The notes beneath the pieces are model-generated. The model was not told the DNA's origin and ran no database searches. It worked only from the letters and a program-made list of their open reading frames with translations. Below are positions 1-12,658 of a stretch of 64,000 bases of DNA, piece after piece. The translations under genes and the position numbers were made by a program. Position 1 is the first letter of the stretch. Each line of letters opens with the position of its first letter. The stretch comes from Panicum virgatum (Eukaryota; Streptophyta; Magnoliopsida; Poales; Poaceae), in the NCBI RefSeq assembly GCF_016808335.1, contig NC_053139.1, positions 34,927,954 to 34,991,953 on the forward strand. The letters run 5' to 3'.

Positions 1-806
1 GTTAACACAACCGGGTTGAGGTTGCACCATTATTGTATAACGACCTGCGTGTCAACTTGTGATGTTTGAATCCTCATGTAATTATTTCACTAGCTATTAG
101 ATGTAGTAGCTTAGTATCTTTTCATGGAGGCTTCAATCATGATGGCGATGATGATCACCACAAGACAGGACGGATGGCAATGGAGGTCACCTTGGAGCCA
201 TGGCGATGGTGCCCATTGTGATGCAAGAGGCCATACTATTCACAATATAATATGATTATATGCTTGTGATGTTTATTTTTCTGTCATACTATTCTTTCAT
301 GCTTTTACATATGGTGGATGCTTTAATCATGATAGAATAGCTTCCCTTAGAAAAGATTGAGTTTTTGATGTCTTTTACCAATAGCTGCACCTATAAATTT
401 TGATCGTTGTGTGGTAGGTTTACCAAAGTAGAGTACCCTCAGCTATCACTTTTGTATAGGGTGGATGTCGGACATTCACAAGCATAGTATTGGTTTACTC
501 AGCAAAGCTATCAAAACAGTTTTGGGCTTTAAGGCATAGGGTTGGGGCCGGGGCATTGTATGCCACCCAACAAACAAGAGTCGCATAGAGATGTGGTTAG
601 TAATTTGTTACTTACCTGTATCACTACTTTTCTAGCCGTGATGCTAAAGCTCACTAGAATTTTAGTGATTATGGATCTTGAACCACTATATGTCATTAGA
701 GGGAAGATGACTTTGATATAGTAGGTTGTCTTTTGTTAAATCAGTTAATGAAAGTCTTTACATAAACTTAGTGCTGAAATCTTGCTTTACTTTAATGTTG
801 TAGATC

Positions 807-3800
807 ATGTCTGCCAGTAACAATTCCGCTTTCAATTTGCGTTCTGTTCTTGAGAAAGAAAAGTTGAATGGAACAAACTTTATTGATTGGTACCGCAACC
901 TGAGAATTGTTCTCAGGCAAGAGAAAAAGGAGTATGTTCTTGAGCAGCCATATCCTGATGATCTCCCTGACAATGCAACTGCTGCTGATCGCAGAGCTTA
1001 TGAGAAGCACTGCAATGACTCACTTGATGTCAGCTGTCTGATGCTCGCCACCATGTCCCCTGATCTGCAGAAGCAGTATGAGCATGCGGATGCTCATACC
1101 ATGATCGAGGGGCTGCGTGGGATGTTTCAGAACCAAGCCAGGACTGAGAGGTTCAATATCTCAAAATCCTTGTTTGCGTGCAAGCTGGCAGAAGGTAGCC
1201 CAGTCAGTCCTCATGTGATCAAAATGATTGGTTACATTGAGACTTTGGATAGACTTGGTTCTGAACTTCACCAAGACTTGGCTACTGATGTTATTCTCCA
1301 GTCGCTCCCGGCGAGCTATGAGCCTTTTATCATGAACTTTCAGATGAATGGCTTGGATAAAACATTGAGTGAGTTGCATGGGATGCTAAAAACAGCAGAG
1401 GAGAACATTAAGAAGAATCCCAATCATGTGATGATGATTCAGAAGGGGAACAAAAAGAGGAAGCGTTGGACGCCTCCTAATCCCAAAGGTAAAGGCAAGG
1501 AAAAGAGTTCCAGTGGTGAGTCCTCAGGCTCTAAGCTAAAGCCAGCACCTAAGGCCAAATCTGGCCCTACTTCTGAAGATGAATGCTTCCACTGTCATGA
1601 AAAGGGACATTGGTCTAGGAACTGCAAGAAGTACTTGGAAGAAAAGAAGAAGAAGGGAAGTGAGACTTCCACTTCAGGTATAAATGTTATAGAAATAAAT
1701 ATTGCATTATCTTCTAGTGAATCATGGGTATTTGATACTGGATCGATGATTCACACTTGCAAATCGTTGCAGGGTCTAAGTGAGACTAGAAGATTTGCAA
1801 GAGGCGAGTTGGACGTTCAGGTCGGCAATGGCGCAAAGGTTGCGGTGTTGGCGGTCGGCACCTACCACTTGTCTCTACCCTCCGGATTAGTTTTGGAATT
1901 AAATAATTGTTATTGCATTCCTGCTTTGAGCAAGAACATTATTTCTTCTTCATGTTTGGAAGAAGTTGGTGATTTTAAGATTGTAATTGAGAACAAACGT
2001 TGTTCTATCTTTTGCAATGGTATTTTTTATGCTCATTGTCCATTGGTGAATGGATTATATGTTCTTGATCTTGAGGATAAATCTGTCTGTAACATTAATA
2101 CTAAGAGGCTTAGACCAAATGATTTGAATCCCACTTTTATTTGGCATTGTCGCTTAGGTCATATAAATGAGAAGCGCATTGAACAACTCCATAAAGATGG
2201 ATTGTTAAGCTCATTTGATTTTGAATCATTTGACACATGTGAGTCTTGTTTGCTTGGAAAGATGACCAAAGCGCCTTTCACTGGTCAGAGTGAGAGGGCG
2301 AGTGACTTGTTGGGACTTGTACATACCGATGTATGTGGACCAATGAGCTCAATAGCCAGAGGTGGTTTTCAGTACTTCATTACTTTCACTGATGACTTTA
2401 GTAGATATGGCTATATCTACTTAATGAGGCACAGGTCTGAATCGTTTGAAAAGTTCAAAGAATTTCAGAATGAAGTACAAAATCAATTAGGCAAGACAAT
2501 TAAATTTCTGCGATCTGATCGTGGAGGAGAATATTTGAGCCTTGAATTTGGTGATCATTTGAAGCAATGTGGAATTATTCCGCAGCTAACTCCGCCCGGA
2601 ACGCCTCAATGGAATGGGGTATCCGAACGGAGGAACCGAACCTTGTTGGACATGGTTAGGTCCATGATGAGCCAAGCTGATCTTCCATTGTCATTTTGGG
2701 GTTATGCTCTTGAAGCTGCTGCGTTCACACTGAATAGGGTTCCAAGTAAGTCTGTTGAGAAGACACCATATGAGATATGGACTGGGAAGCGTCCCGGATT
2801 ATCTTTTCTCAAAGTTCGGGGATGTGAGGCTTATGTCAAACGTTTGATGTCAGATAAGCTCACTCCAAAGTCAGACAAATATTTCCTTGTGGGGTATCCT
2901 AGGGAAACCAAAGGATATTATTTTTACAATAAGGCGGAAGGCAAAGTGTTTGTCGCTCGCAATGGTGTTTTCTTAGAAAAGGAGTTTCTCTCAAAAGGAT
3001 TTAGTGGGAGCAAAGTGCAACTTGAAGAAATTCAGGAAACACCCGAAACTGTTTCAGCACCCACTGAAAATCCACGGGATGTGCAAGATGTTGCACAACC
3101 CGTAGTTGAGGCACCAGCCCCACGAAGGTCTATAAGGGCACGTCGCGCTACTGACAAGCTCAACCTCCTTATTACGGAGGAGCGCCATGTATTATTGATG
3201 GAAAATGATGAGCCCTTGACCTACAAAGAAGCAATGATGGGACCCGACTCCGACAAATGGCTTGAAGCCATGGAATCCGAGTTAAAATCCATGCATGATA
3301 ATCAAGTTTGGAACTTGGTCGATCAGATTGACAGTGTAAGACCTGTCGACTGTAAGTGGATTTTTAAGAAAAAATTAGGCATGGATGGAAATGTTCACAT
3401 CTATAAGGCACGATTGGTGGCGAAAGGTTTCCGACAAATTCAAGGTGTTGACTATGAGGAAACCTTTTCGCCCGTCGCAATGCTAAAGTCTGTTCGGATT
3501 CTCCTAGCAATTGCCGCATATTATGACTATGAGATATGGCAAATGGATGTCAAAACCGCTTTTCTTAATGGACATCTAAGTGAGGATGTGTATATGACAC
3601 AGCTTGAAGGTTTTGTCGATCCTAAAAATGCTGGGAAAATATGTAAGCTTCAGAGGTCCATCTATGGATTGAAGCAAGCATCTCGGAGTTGGAATATTCG
3701 TTTTGATGAAGTAGTCAAAGGGTTTGGCTTCATTAAGAATGAAGATGAGCCTTGTGTTTACAAAAAGGCTAGTGGGAGCGCACTTGTGTTTCTGGTCCTA

Positions 3801-4783
3801 TATGTGGATGACATATTACTGATCGGAAATGATATTCCAATGCTTGAAGCCGTTAAAACCTCATTGAAAAAGAGTTTTTCGATGAAGGATTTAGGAGAGG
3901 CGGCTTATATTCTGGGTATTAGGATCTATAGAGATAGATCAAAAGGCTAATTGGATTGAGCCAAGACACGTACATTGACAAGATATTGAATCGGTTCAAT
4001 ATGCAAGATTCCAAGAAAGGTTTCTTGCCAATGTCACATGGCATTACTCTAAGCAAGAGTCAGTGTGCTACGACACCTGATGAGCAAAAGAGGATGAGTA
4101 CGATTCCTTATGCTTCAGCCATAGGGTCGATCATGTATGCTATGCTTTGCACGCGCCCAGATGTTTCCTTTGCTCTAAGTGTTACGAGCAGGTCTCAGTC
4201 AGATTTCGGTGAACCTCACTGGACAATTGTAAAGAGTATCCTTAAGTACTTGAGAAGAACTAAGGATATGTTCCTAATATTTGGAGGCGAAGATGAGCTC
4301 CTTGTAAAGGGTTACACCGATGCTAGTTTTCAAACAGACAAAGATGACTCCAAATCGCAATCCGGTTTTGTTTTCTGCCTCAATGGTGGGGCAGTGAGCT
4401 GGAAGAGTTCCAAGCAAGATACGGTGGCTGATTCGACGACAGAGGCCGAGTATATTGTAGCTTCCGAAGCTACAAAAGAAGCTGTTTGTATCAGAAAGTT
4501 TGTTTCTGACTTGGGTGTTGTTCCTAGTGCGTCCAGTCCAATGGACCTCTATTGTGATAATAGTGGTGCCGTTGCACTAGCAAAGGAGCCTAGAACAACT
4601 AAGAAGTCCAGACGTATACTGCGAAAGTATCACCTCATCCGTAACTTTGTTGAGAGAGGTGATGTGAAGGTTTGCAAGGTGCACACGGATTCAAACGTTG
4701 CTGATCCGTTGACGAAGCCTCTCCCACAACCAAAGCATGAGGCGCACATGAGATCTATGGGTATTAGATACTTACATCAGTGA
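807..4783 (+). pseudogene. Copia gag-pol polyprotein, frameshifted
   Basis: The frame is open for 1047 codons, then breaks at 3948-3956 by a net one-base shift; the last 275 codons continue one frame over. Gag (residues about 1-290) ends with a CCHC zinc knuckle (CFHCHEKGHWSRNC). Protease follows with a DTG triad (WVFDTG). An HHCC zinc finger and integrase core with LRSDRGGEY come next, then reverse transcriptase with YVDDILL near residue 990. RNase H, with the DASFQTDKDD and STTEAEY regions, lies past the shift. A single late indel suggests recent loss or a sequencing error. The leader exceeds 800 bases before this ATG. Confidence 0.9.
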
Positions 4784-5733
4784 TTCTAGTGTGCGTGGGA
4801 GATTTTGTGTCATGAGTATGTTTATGTAATGATAAATAATTGTTATTTGTTCCATGGATGATTATTTTACATTGATTATCAAGTATGTGACTTGTTCGTG
4901 AAACTCTTTGTTGAAAATGATATGATTCTAAATTATCCCTAGTTTATGTCGTTGTGTGGGACAACAACGACGTTGAGACTAGCACATGCATTAATTGATG
5001 ATCATGTTTCACGGATCATGGATATGGAGATATCGGATTAATGATGTGGACACATGTTGGTGAACATGGTGTTGGATTGACCCACTCCAAGACAATGTTG
5101 GGATTGTTATTTTGTATGTGCCATCAGTTGTTCTTGAGTGTTATACCTACTGAATCCTTAGACCTGAGATCGCCATTGTTTCTCACTGTGTGTAGTGGTG
5201 CATCTTGGGGCTGCTAAACGCTACTCCGTGACTGGGTAGTTACAAAAGCACCTTACAGGTATGTCATGAAACATGGAATGGGTTGTGAGCGGATCAAGAT
5301 GGAATTTGCCCCTCCTAGATAACGGGAGAGATATCTCCGGGCCCCTCGAGATAGTTGGATTTGAAAGTGCATGGCCATGCCAAAGTGATTAAAGAGTTAA
5401 TCATGATGACTAAAGGTTAGTTATGAATAGAATCCACTATTAGATCGAGAGAATGGTCGAGCTATCACAAAGGTGGCACGCATCTCGCTTTGAGCTTGAC
5501 TGGTATCGTGTGGCAAAGGGATCGGTGTATGAGTATATCTATGGTTCGGCCGATATGATCTTTATGTGTATTTGTGAGTCACTATGCCCTGCTAGGTGCT
5601 GCTATTGACTTGTGATTCGGAAATGATTTCCGATCACGACCACCTACACATGAACCTAACGGGTCACACACTTAAGGGGTTTGGAATGTTGGAAAGCTTG
5701 CATGTATGATTGTCTCTAGTGCAAGTGGGAGAT

Positions 5734-6222
5734 TGTTGGTGATATGCCCAAGAGCCCATCATCACAATACGGTTTAAAAGCCCAAGTGGATATTGATCCA
5801 AGAGGGATTAGGGTTACTAATGGGCCTATGAGATAGAAACCCATTAGTACGCCCTATATATATGAGGGAGGGGCTAGGGGGGCGAGGACCTGCGCCGCGC
5901 CACCTCCCTAGCCGCCGCCCCTCCCTCTCTCTCGGCCGCCGCCCTTGCCGTGCGTGCGGTGCTAGCACACCGACGCCCGGCGTTTCATCCCCGTACGTGT
6001 GGACTCCGTGGAGGCGCTGCTGCGACTGCTGCGTTGATCGGCTGCTGGGATCAAGTACGAGGAGCTCGGTTCGTGGGACGTGATCGACTACTTCCTCTAC
6101 ATCGACGCGCGACTTCTTCCGCTGCGCTGCGCGTCTAGTGGTAACGATCTATGATCTTCTACTCGCAAGTATCTTGGGTTTATGCGGTAGTGATGCTAGC
6201 GTAGCCTACCCGTTTCCCTACA
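5734..6222 (+). repeat. 3' LTR of Copia 1
   Basis: About 489 bp from TGTTGG after a purine tract to CCTACA, with a TATA-like CTATATATATG near 5857. The 3' edge is firm because 6223 onward matches heat-shock factor coding sequence at 40091 onward. The 5' edge is inferred from the polypurine tract because the partner LTR is outside the window. Confidence 0.75.
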
Positions 6223-6875
6223 GGGAGTTCGCGCACGCCGACTTCCTCGCCGGCCAGCGCCACCTCCTCGCCAACATCCGCCGCCGGCGCCGCGGCGGCG
6301 CCGCTGGAGGATCGCCCAGGACGGCGAAGGCCAGCGCGGCAGGCGGCGGCGACCGGGAGAAGGAGGAGGAGCTCGAGAGGCTGTGGCGCGACCGCGAGGC
6401 GCTGGCGCGGGAGCTGGCGCGGCTGCGGCGCGAGCAGCAGGAGGCGCGCGCGCAGCTGCTGGACGTGGAGCACCGCGTGCGGGGCACGGAGCGCAGGCAG
6501 GCTGCCTTCCTCGCGCGCGCCGTCGGGGAGCCCGTGGAGACCGGCAGGAAGCAGCGGCGGCGGCGGCTCGGCGCCGACGACGCCGCGTCGACGCCGGACG
6601 TGGCGGATGTGGTCGCGTTCGTGGAGCTGGCTCTCGCGGCGGGAGCCGAAGCCAAGGCGGCTCACGTCCCGGCCGCGACCGCGGCCCAGAGCACGGGCGC
6701 CGCCACCGTGGACATGATGATGTGGAATGGATTGCTGGGGGAGGAGCCGGTGGCGATCGACGCCATGGTGGAGGAGCTCGCCGCTGCCGCCGTGGAGCCG
6801 TGGGAGGAGATGGGCGAGGAGGAGGCTCTCGAGCTGGTGCGGCAGATAGATTGCTTGGCGTCACCGAGTTGCTAA
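6223..6875 (+). pseudogene. 3' half of a class A heat-shock factor gene, cut by Copia 1
   Basis: The first codons after the LTR match the end of the heat-shock factor DNA-binding domain ([18 protein letters not shown]), as encoded at 40091-40150 in the intact copy. The frame stays open for about 217 residues: a leucine-zipper-like HR-A/B region (LARELARLRREQQEARAQ), an Arg/Lys-rich nuclear signal (GRKQRRRRL), acidic-aromatic activation patches (MMMWNGLLGEE, EPWEEMGEEEALELV) and a natural stop. Exon 1 and the first ten codons of exon 2 are missing and should lie beyond the upstream LTR, off the window. Against the intact copy it keeps four HR-A residues (RELA) that copy lacks, and lacks three residues before AAFLARAV. 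No promoter of its own remains. Confidence 0.88.
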
Positions 6876-7255
6876 TGATAACGTAAGCCATGTTGCTGCT
6901 GTCACTGTCAGTGTGGAAGTTGTACAATGTATAGGTGTGGAGCGCCATGTTGAGGTCGATGGATTCAGCAGCCTTCGGGGGGCTTGCTGCGTAGAAGGTT
7001 CTGAGGAGATTAGTAGAAGTGGCTGTTTCCGGTTCTTGGAATTTATTCTTGCGACGAAAGTTTCTTGGAGTCCTTCTCTTATTGCAAAGAAACACTGGCA
7101 TGGCAGCTGTCTATTTTAAAACGAGTGGTCAATAAAACGGAGGTATGGATATCTAACTGGCTTCCTTAGGCTAACGCATGCACAGCAGACGCTACCGCGC
7201 GAGCGGAGCGGAAGGCAGAGCGTTCGGCGCGCAGAGTTGTTGCGCCTGCTGAAGA
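6876..7255. other. intergenic, 3' flank of the heat-shock factor remnant
   Basis: Probably 3' UTR and spacer. It ends with the left TSD copy (GAAGA, 7251-7255) of Copia 2. No further feature is recognised. Confidence 0.5.
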
Positions 7256-7609
7256 TGTTATATTGTGATCCAAATTCTGATGGGAGATTGTTGGAATTTG
7301 GATTTGGCCCATTAAAGCCCATGTAGTGCAAACTTTTAATCCCACATTGCTAGTAGAAGTTGAGGAGACCACGTGACTCTCCTATATATCTAACCCATAG
7401 GCTTCACCGGAGAATATCAATCCTATTATTCCTCTTGTAAGCCGCCGCTAGGCGTTGTACACAAACACCCGATATAGTGAAGTTCTTGCTGGCTGGCGCC
7501 CGTGGTTTTTACCCTTCGCATTGGAGGGGTTTTCCACGTTAAATCCTCGTGTCTTTCTACGGTTTGATCTTTCTATTTTTCATCGTTTTGTTCGCCGTCG
7601 CTTCTAACA
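7256..7609 (+). repeat. 5' LTR of Copia 2
   Basis: 354 bp, TGTTA to TAACA, with CTATATAT near 7381 as a likely TATA box. An internal TGTTGG at 7289 looks like an LTR start, but the preceding 33 bases recur before the equivalent point in the 3' LTR, so they belong to the LTR. Confidence 0.93.
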
Positions 7610-7611
7610 AG

Positions 7612-7623
7612 TGGTACCAGAGC
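7612..7623 (+). other. primer-binding site of Copia 2
   Basis: TGGTACCAGAGC, two bases after the 5' LTR. It matches the usual initiator tRNA-Met complement (TGGTATCAGAGC) at 11 of 12 positions. Confidence 0.9.
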
Positions 7624-7645
7624 CGTGGTTTCAAGTTAGGGTTTC

Positions 7646-10600
7646 GTGATGGCGTCGATGAAGTATGATCTACCGATGTTGGACTACAAGACAAGGTTCT
7701 CGCTGTGGCAAGTCAAGATGAGAGCTATTCTGGCGCAAACCAATGATCTTGATGAGGCGCTGGAAAAATTCGGGAAGAAAAAGAAGGATGAGTGGACCGA
7801 TGAGGAGAAGCGCAAGGACCGTAAGGCTCTTTCTCTTATTCAGCTTCATCTATCTAATGATATTCTACAAGAAGTGCTGCAGGAAAAGACTGCTGCAGAA
7901 TTGTGGCTAAAACTGGAATCGATCTGCATGTCGAAGGATCTTACCAGTAAATTGCATATGAAGTTGAAGCTGTACACGCTTAAGATGCAGGAGGGTGATT
8001 CGGTGATGGGTCACCTATTTGTCTTCAAGGAGATCGTTGCTGACCTAGGGTCGATGGAGGTTAAGTATGAAGATGAGGACTTAGGTCTTCTTTTATTATG
8101 CTCTTTGCCAAGTTCTTATGCAAGTTTCCGTGACACCATACTATTAAGCCGTGATGAACTAACCCTTGCGGAAGTTTGTGAGGCACTCCAGTCTATGGAG
8201 AAGATGAAAGGCATGGTGCAGACAGATGGCTCATCCTCTAGGGGCGACGCTTTGCATGTCAGAGGCAGATCAGAGCAAAGATCCTCAAGTGATAACAGCG
8301 ATCGTGGCAAGAGCAATGACGGTAGAGGCCGCTCCCAGTCCAAAGGTCCCAAGAAGAAATTCTGTAAGTATTGCAAGAAGAAATCTCATATGATTGAGGA
8401 TTGCTGGAAATTGCAGAATAAGGAGAAGAAGAAAAATAAATCTGATGGTAAGGCTAGTGTTGCTTCTGCTGGTGAAAACTCTGAGTCAGATTGTTTGGTT
8501 GTCTTTGCTGGTTGTGTTGCTGGTCATGATGAGTGGATTCTTGATTCTGCATGTTCTTTTCATATCTGCACTAATAGAGATTGGTTCAGTTCCTATGAGT
8601 CTTTGCAGAACGGTGATTTTGTGCGCATGGGAGATGATAACCCGTGTGAGATTATTGGCATTGGATCTGTTCAGATCAAGACCCATGATGGCATGATTCG
8701 CATACTGAAGAATGTAAGGCACATACCAGGGATGAAAAGAAATTTGATCTTGTTGAGCACACTTGATAAAGAAGGACTCAAATACACCGGTTCAGGTGGA
8801 GTTGTGAAGGTATCTAAAGGTTCTCTTGTATGTTTGCTGGGTGATCTCAATCCTTCAAATTTATATGTTCTCAGAGGTTGTACTTTGCATGATTCTGTTT
8901 CTAATGCTAATGTTGCTAATGCTGAACCTAGTAAGACTGACCTTTGGCATATGCGTCTTGGACACATGAGTGAACTCGGTATGGCAGAATTGATGATGAG
9001 AAACCTGCTGGATGGCTGCATTCTGAGTGGCAAGAAGTTCTGTGAGCATTGTGTATTTGGTAAGCATAAGAGAGTCAAATTCAATACCTCTGTTCATACC
9101 ACAAAAGGTACACTTGATTATGTTCATGCTGATTTGTGGGGTCCTTCACGTAAGCCTTCATATGGTGGTGCTCGTTATATGCTTACCATTATTGATGATT
9201 ACTCTAGAAGAGTCTGGCCTTATTTTCTGAAAAGCAAAGATGATACTTTTGCTGCTTTTATAGAATGGAAAGTTATGATAGAAAGGCAAACTGAGAAGAA
9301 GGTCAAGGTGCTTCGAACTGATAATGGTGGATAGTTCTATTCGGATGCTTTTAATGATTATTGCAGAAAAGAAGGCATTGTTAGGCATCACACCGTACCA
9401 TACACTCCTCAGCAGAATGGTGTGGCCAAGTGTATGAACAGGACTATCATCTCGAAGGCTCGTTGCATGCTGTTAAATGCCCATATAAACAAGCGTTTTT
9501 GGGCTGAGGCTGCTAATACAGCATGTTATTTGATCAACATATCGTTTTCTATTCCACTCAATAAGAAGACTCCTATTGAGGTATGGTCTAGTACACCTGC
9601 AGATTATTCACACTTGAAAGTTTTTGGCTGCACTGCTTATGCTCATGTTGATAATGAAAAATTAGAGCCTAGAGCTATTAAATGTCTGTTTCTTGGTTAT
9701 GGTTCGGGAGTCAAAGGATATAAATTGTGGAATCCTGAAACTAGAAAGACTTTCATGAGCAAAAGTGTTGTTTTCAATGAATCTGTGATGTTTACTGACA
9801 GTTTGTCCACAAATGATGCTTTAGTTGAGAAATTACAGTCACAAGTTAGTGTACAGGTGGAGCTTATGGATGACCAGGAAAATGAAGTTGTTGGTAATGA
9901 TGTTTCAGATAGTGTTCCTAATACTGTTCAGCACTCACCTCCAGTTTCACAGTCTGATTTGCAGCATGAGGAGGATGTAGATTTACCTATTGCTCTTCGC
10001 AGATCAAAGAGGAGTTGTGGACCTCCAAACCGTTTAATTGAGGAGTGTAATCTGATTTATTATGCTTTGAGTTGTGCTGAACAGGTGGAGGATGCTAGTG
10101 AGCCAGCAACATATTCTGAAGCCATTGATTCTGTTGATAAGGAGAAGTGGATCTCAGCTATGCAGGAGGAGATGCAGTCTCTTGAGAAGAATGGCACATG
10201 GGAGATTGTAAGCTTGCCTGAAAAAAAGAAGACTGTTCGCTGCAAATGAGTCTTCAAGAGAAAGGAGGGTTTGTCTTCTAGTGAGCTTCCAAGATTTAAG
10301 GCAAGGTTAGTTGCAAAGGGTTTCAGTCAGATTCCTGATGTTGTCTATAATGATGTGTTCTCTCCAGTTGTGAAGCATAGCTCAATTCGGACTTTCTTTA
10401 GTATTGTTGTTATGCATGATCTTGAGCTTGAGCAGTTAGATGTGAAGACTGCATTTTTGCATGGAGAGTTTGAGGAGGAAATTTACATGGATCAGCCAGA
10501 AGGATTCATAGTGACAAGCAAAGAGAATTATGTTTGCAAATTAAAGAAGTCCTTGTATGGTTTGAAACAGTCTCCTCGTCAGTGGTATAAGAGGTTTGAT

Positions 10601-11657
10601 TCATTTATGTTGTTACATGGTTTTAAAAGATCTGAATATGATAGCTGTGTTTACATTAAGATTGTTGAGGAATCACCTATATACTTGCTGTTATATGTTG
10701 ATGACATGCTTATTGCTGCCAAGAGCAGAAAAGAAATCACTACAGTAAAGAAATTGTTGAGTAGTGAATTTGATATAAAGGATCTTGGTGTTACTAAGAA
10801 AATTCTAGGTATGAAGATTACTAGAGACAAAAAATCTGGTTTATTATTTCTTAATCAGCATAATTACATTAACAAGGTTCTTCAGCGTTTCAATATGCAT
10901 GATTCAAAGCCAGTTAGTACTCCTATTGCACCTCACTTTAAATTGTCAGCTGCTCAGTGTCCTAGTTCTGAGGAGGATGTTGAATACATGTCAAAAGTCC
11001 CATATTCTAGTGCTGTTGGTTCTTTGATGTATGCCATGGTTTGCTCTCGCCCAGATTTATCATATGCTATGGGTTTGGTTAGCAGATACATGTCTAATCC
11101 TGGTAAAGAACACTGGAAGACAGTTCAGTGGATTTTCAGGTACCTCAGAGGAACAGCAGATTCTTGTTTGAAGTTTGGGAGAACTGATCAGGGACTCATT
11201 GGTTATGTGGATTCAGATTATGCTGCTGATTTGGATAGGCGCAGGTCACTCACAGGTTATGTGTTCACTATTAGCAGTTGTGCTGTGAGTTGGAAGGCTA
11301 CTTTGCAGCCTGTTGTTGCTATGTCTACCACAGAAACAGAATATATGGCTATTGCTGAAGCGTGCAAGGAGTCAGTTTGGCTGAAAGGTTTGTTTGCTGA
11401 GCTGTGTGGAGTTGATTCTTGCATTGATCTATTCTGTGACAGTCAAAGTGCTATTTGCCTCACTAAAGATCGGATGTTTCATGAAAGGACAAAGCATATT
11501 GATGTCAAGTATTATTATGTGTCGTGATGTTATTTCACAAGGTAAATTGAAGGTATGCAAGATCAGTATTCATGATAATCCAGCTGATATGATGACTAAA
11601 CCAGTTCCTGTAGCTAAGTTTGAGTTTTGCTCAAGTTTAGTTGGTTTGACAGTTTAG
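7646..11657 (+). pseudogene. Copia gag-pol polyprotein with two stops and a frameshift
   Basis: Start ATG at 7646, 22 bases after the primer site. Gag carries a CCHC knuckle (CKYCKKKSHMIEDC), protease has WILDSACSFH, integrase has RTDNGG, reverse transcriptase has YVDDMLI, and RNase H ends near 11650. Three lesions are visible: a TAG at 9332-9334 directly after the integrase RTDNGG; a TGA at 10247-10249 where Trp is expected before VFKRK; and an extra GT pair near 11518 that shifts the last 45 codons. The frame is otherwise continuous. Not autonomous as it stands. Confidence 0.92.
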
Positions 11658-11754
11658 CCCAAGAGGTTATTTGGCGCCAGAAGTTCTGTTCTTTGTTGTG
11701 TTCAGGTGATGATTTTGATATGCTACAAGAAAGAATTTGTCTCAAGGTGGAATA

Positions 11755-12166
11755 TGTTATATTGTGATCCAAATTCTGATGGGAGATTGTTGGAATTTGG
11801 GCTTGGCCCATTAAGGCCCATGTGGTGCAAACTTTTAATCTCACATTGCTAGTAGAAGTTAAGGAGATCATGTGACTCTCCTATATATCTAACCCATAGA
11901 CTTCACCGGAGAATATCAATCCTATTATTCTTTTTGTAAGCCGCCGCTAACCCATAGGCTTCACCGGAGAATATCAATCCTATTATTCTTTTTGTAAGCC
12001 GACGCTAGACGTTGTACACAAACACCCGATATAGTGAAGTTCTTGCTGGCTGGCGTCTGTGGTTTTTACCCTTCGCATTGGAGGGGTTTTCCATGTTAAA
12101 TCCTCGTGTCTTTCTACGATTTGATCTTTCTATTTTTCATCGTTCTGTTCGCCGTCGCTTCTAACA
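11755..12166 (+). repeat. 3' LTR of Copia 2, with a 58-bp internal tandem duplication
   Basis: 412 bp against 354 bp for the 5' LTR. The excess is a tandem repeat of the segment CTAACCCATAG...GTAAGCCG(C/A)CG, near 11890-12010. A purine-rich tract (AAGGTGGAATA) immediately precedes the LTR. Confidence 0.92.
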
Positions 12167-12299
12167 GAAGAAACGAACGCGTCAAGTTCCGTGGAAGGCA
12201 CGGTTCCTCTCGTACTCGGATTGCTATATCTGACACAGCTTGTGCAGCAGGAAAGGAAGCAACCGAAAAAGCACAGAGAAGAGAGAGAGAGGGAGAGAT

Positions 12300-12371
12300 G
12301 CAGTCCGCGCTGCGCCTTGCCTCCCGGCGCGGCGTCGCCAGCAAGGCCGCCGCCACCGGCGCGGCAGTATG
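12300..12371 (+). pseudogene. truncated copy of the small gene at 14080
   Basis: The first codons (MQSALRLASRRGVASKAA) match the start of the intact gene at 14080 (MQSALRQASRRAASAA), and both follow a GA-repeat leader. The frame ends at a TGA after 23 codons; the acidic-basic helix and membrane segment are missing. The words CCGTCTTTGTT after the stop resemble the 3' flank of the intact gene (near 14514), suggesting an internal deletion. Copia 2 separates it from any promoter further upstream. Confidence 0.6.
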
Positions 12372-12658
12372 ACCTCTTGTGTGCTTTTGGATGCGCTACC
12401 GTCTTTGTTAAGTTAATCCTCGCGCATCGGATAGATGAATGCTTCGATGAATAAAGTCTTATCCCTTTTGATGTGGTTGGTGAAATGCCTGTGATCCTCC
12501 GTGCGTGTTCACCCAAGCGCCGGCCGCCTTGCATTGCACACGAGGCATTTGCCGAAATGCTTATGGCTCATCTGCTCGTTCTAACCTGCTACATTTTTTT
12601 TGAGGGGGTCTAACCTGCTACATTTGTGTAGGCATACAAGGCGTTGGATTAAATCTAA
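12372..12658. other. intergenic spacer
   Basis: No ORF or repeat is recognised beyond weak similarity to the 3' flank of the 14080 gene. It ends at the TAA target site of a Tourist-like MITE. Confidence 0.4.

Larger units (their letters stand above)
1..6222 (+). mobile_element. Copia LTR retrotransposon 1 (5' end outside window)
   Basis: The element runs from the window edge to the end of its 3' LTR at 6222. Seen: an untranslated leader (1-806) with no LTR or primer-binding site, so the 5' LTR lies upstream; a gag-pol frame (807-4783); an untranslated tract (4784-5733) ending in a purine-rich stretch around 5724-5732; and an LTR from TGTTGG to CCTACA. Pol order is protease, integrase, reverse transcriptase, RNase H, which defines Copia. 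The base after the LTR resumes mid-codon in a heat-shock factor gene, so the element inserted into that gene. Lineage within Copia is not assigned. Confidence 0.9.
7256..12166 (+). mobile_element. Copia LTR retrotransposon 2, complete, TSD GAAGA
   Basis: Both LTRs are present (7256-7609 and 11755-12166), each starting TGTTA and ending TAACA, and the same five bases GAAGA flank the element (7251-7255, 12167-12171). A primer-binding site complementary to initiator tRNA-Met follows the 5' LTR by two bases. Gag-pol domain order is Copia and the gag resembles the Tork/Tnt1 group. The element sits about 130 bp upstream of the truncated small gene at 12300. LTRs are very similar apart from a 58-bp duplication in the 3' copy. 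Confidence 0.95.

Noticed and set aside
6180..7101. Minus-strand frames over the heat-shock factor remnant
   Set aside because: Shadows of the plus-strand coding sequence.
7289..7294. TGTTGG as the start of the Copia 2 LTR
   Set aside because: The 33 bases before it are repeated before the 3' copy, and the perfect GAAGA duplication fits a start at 7256.
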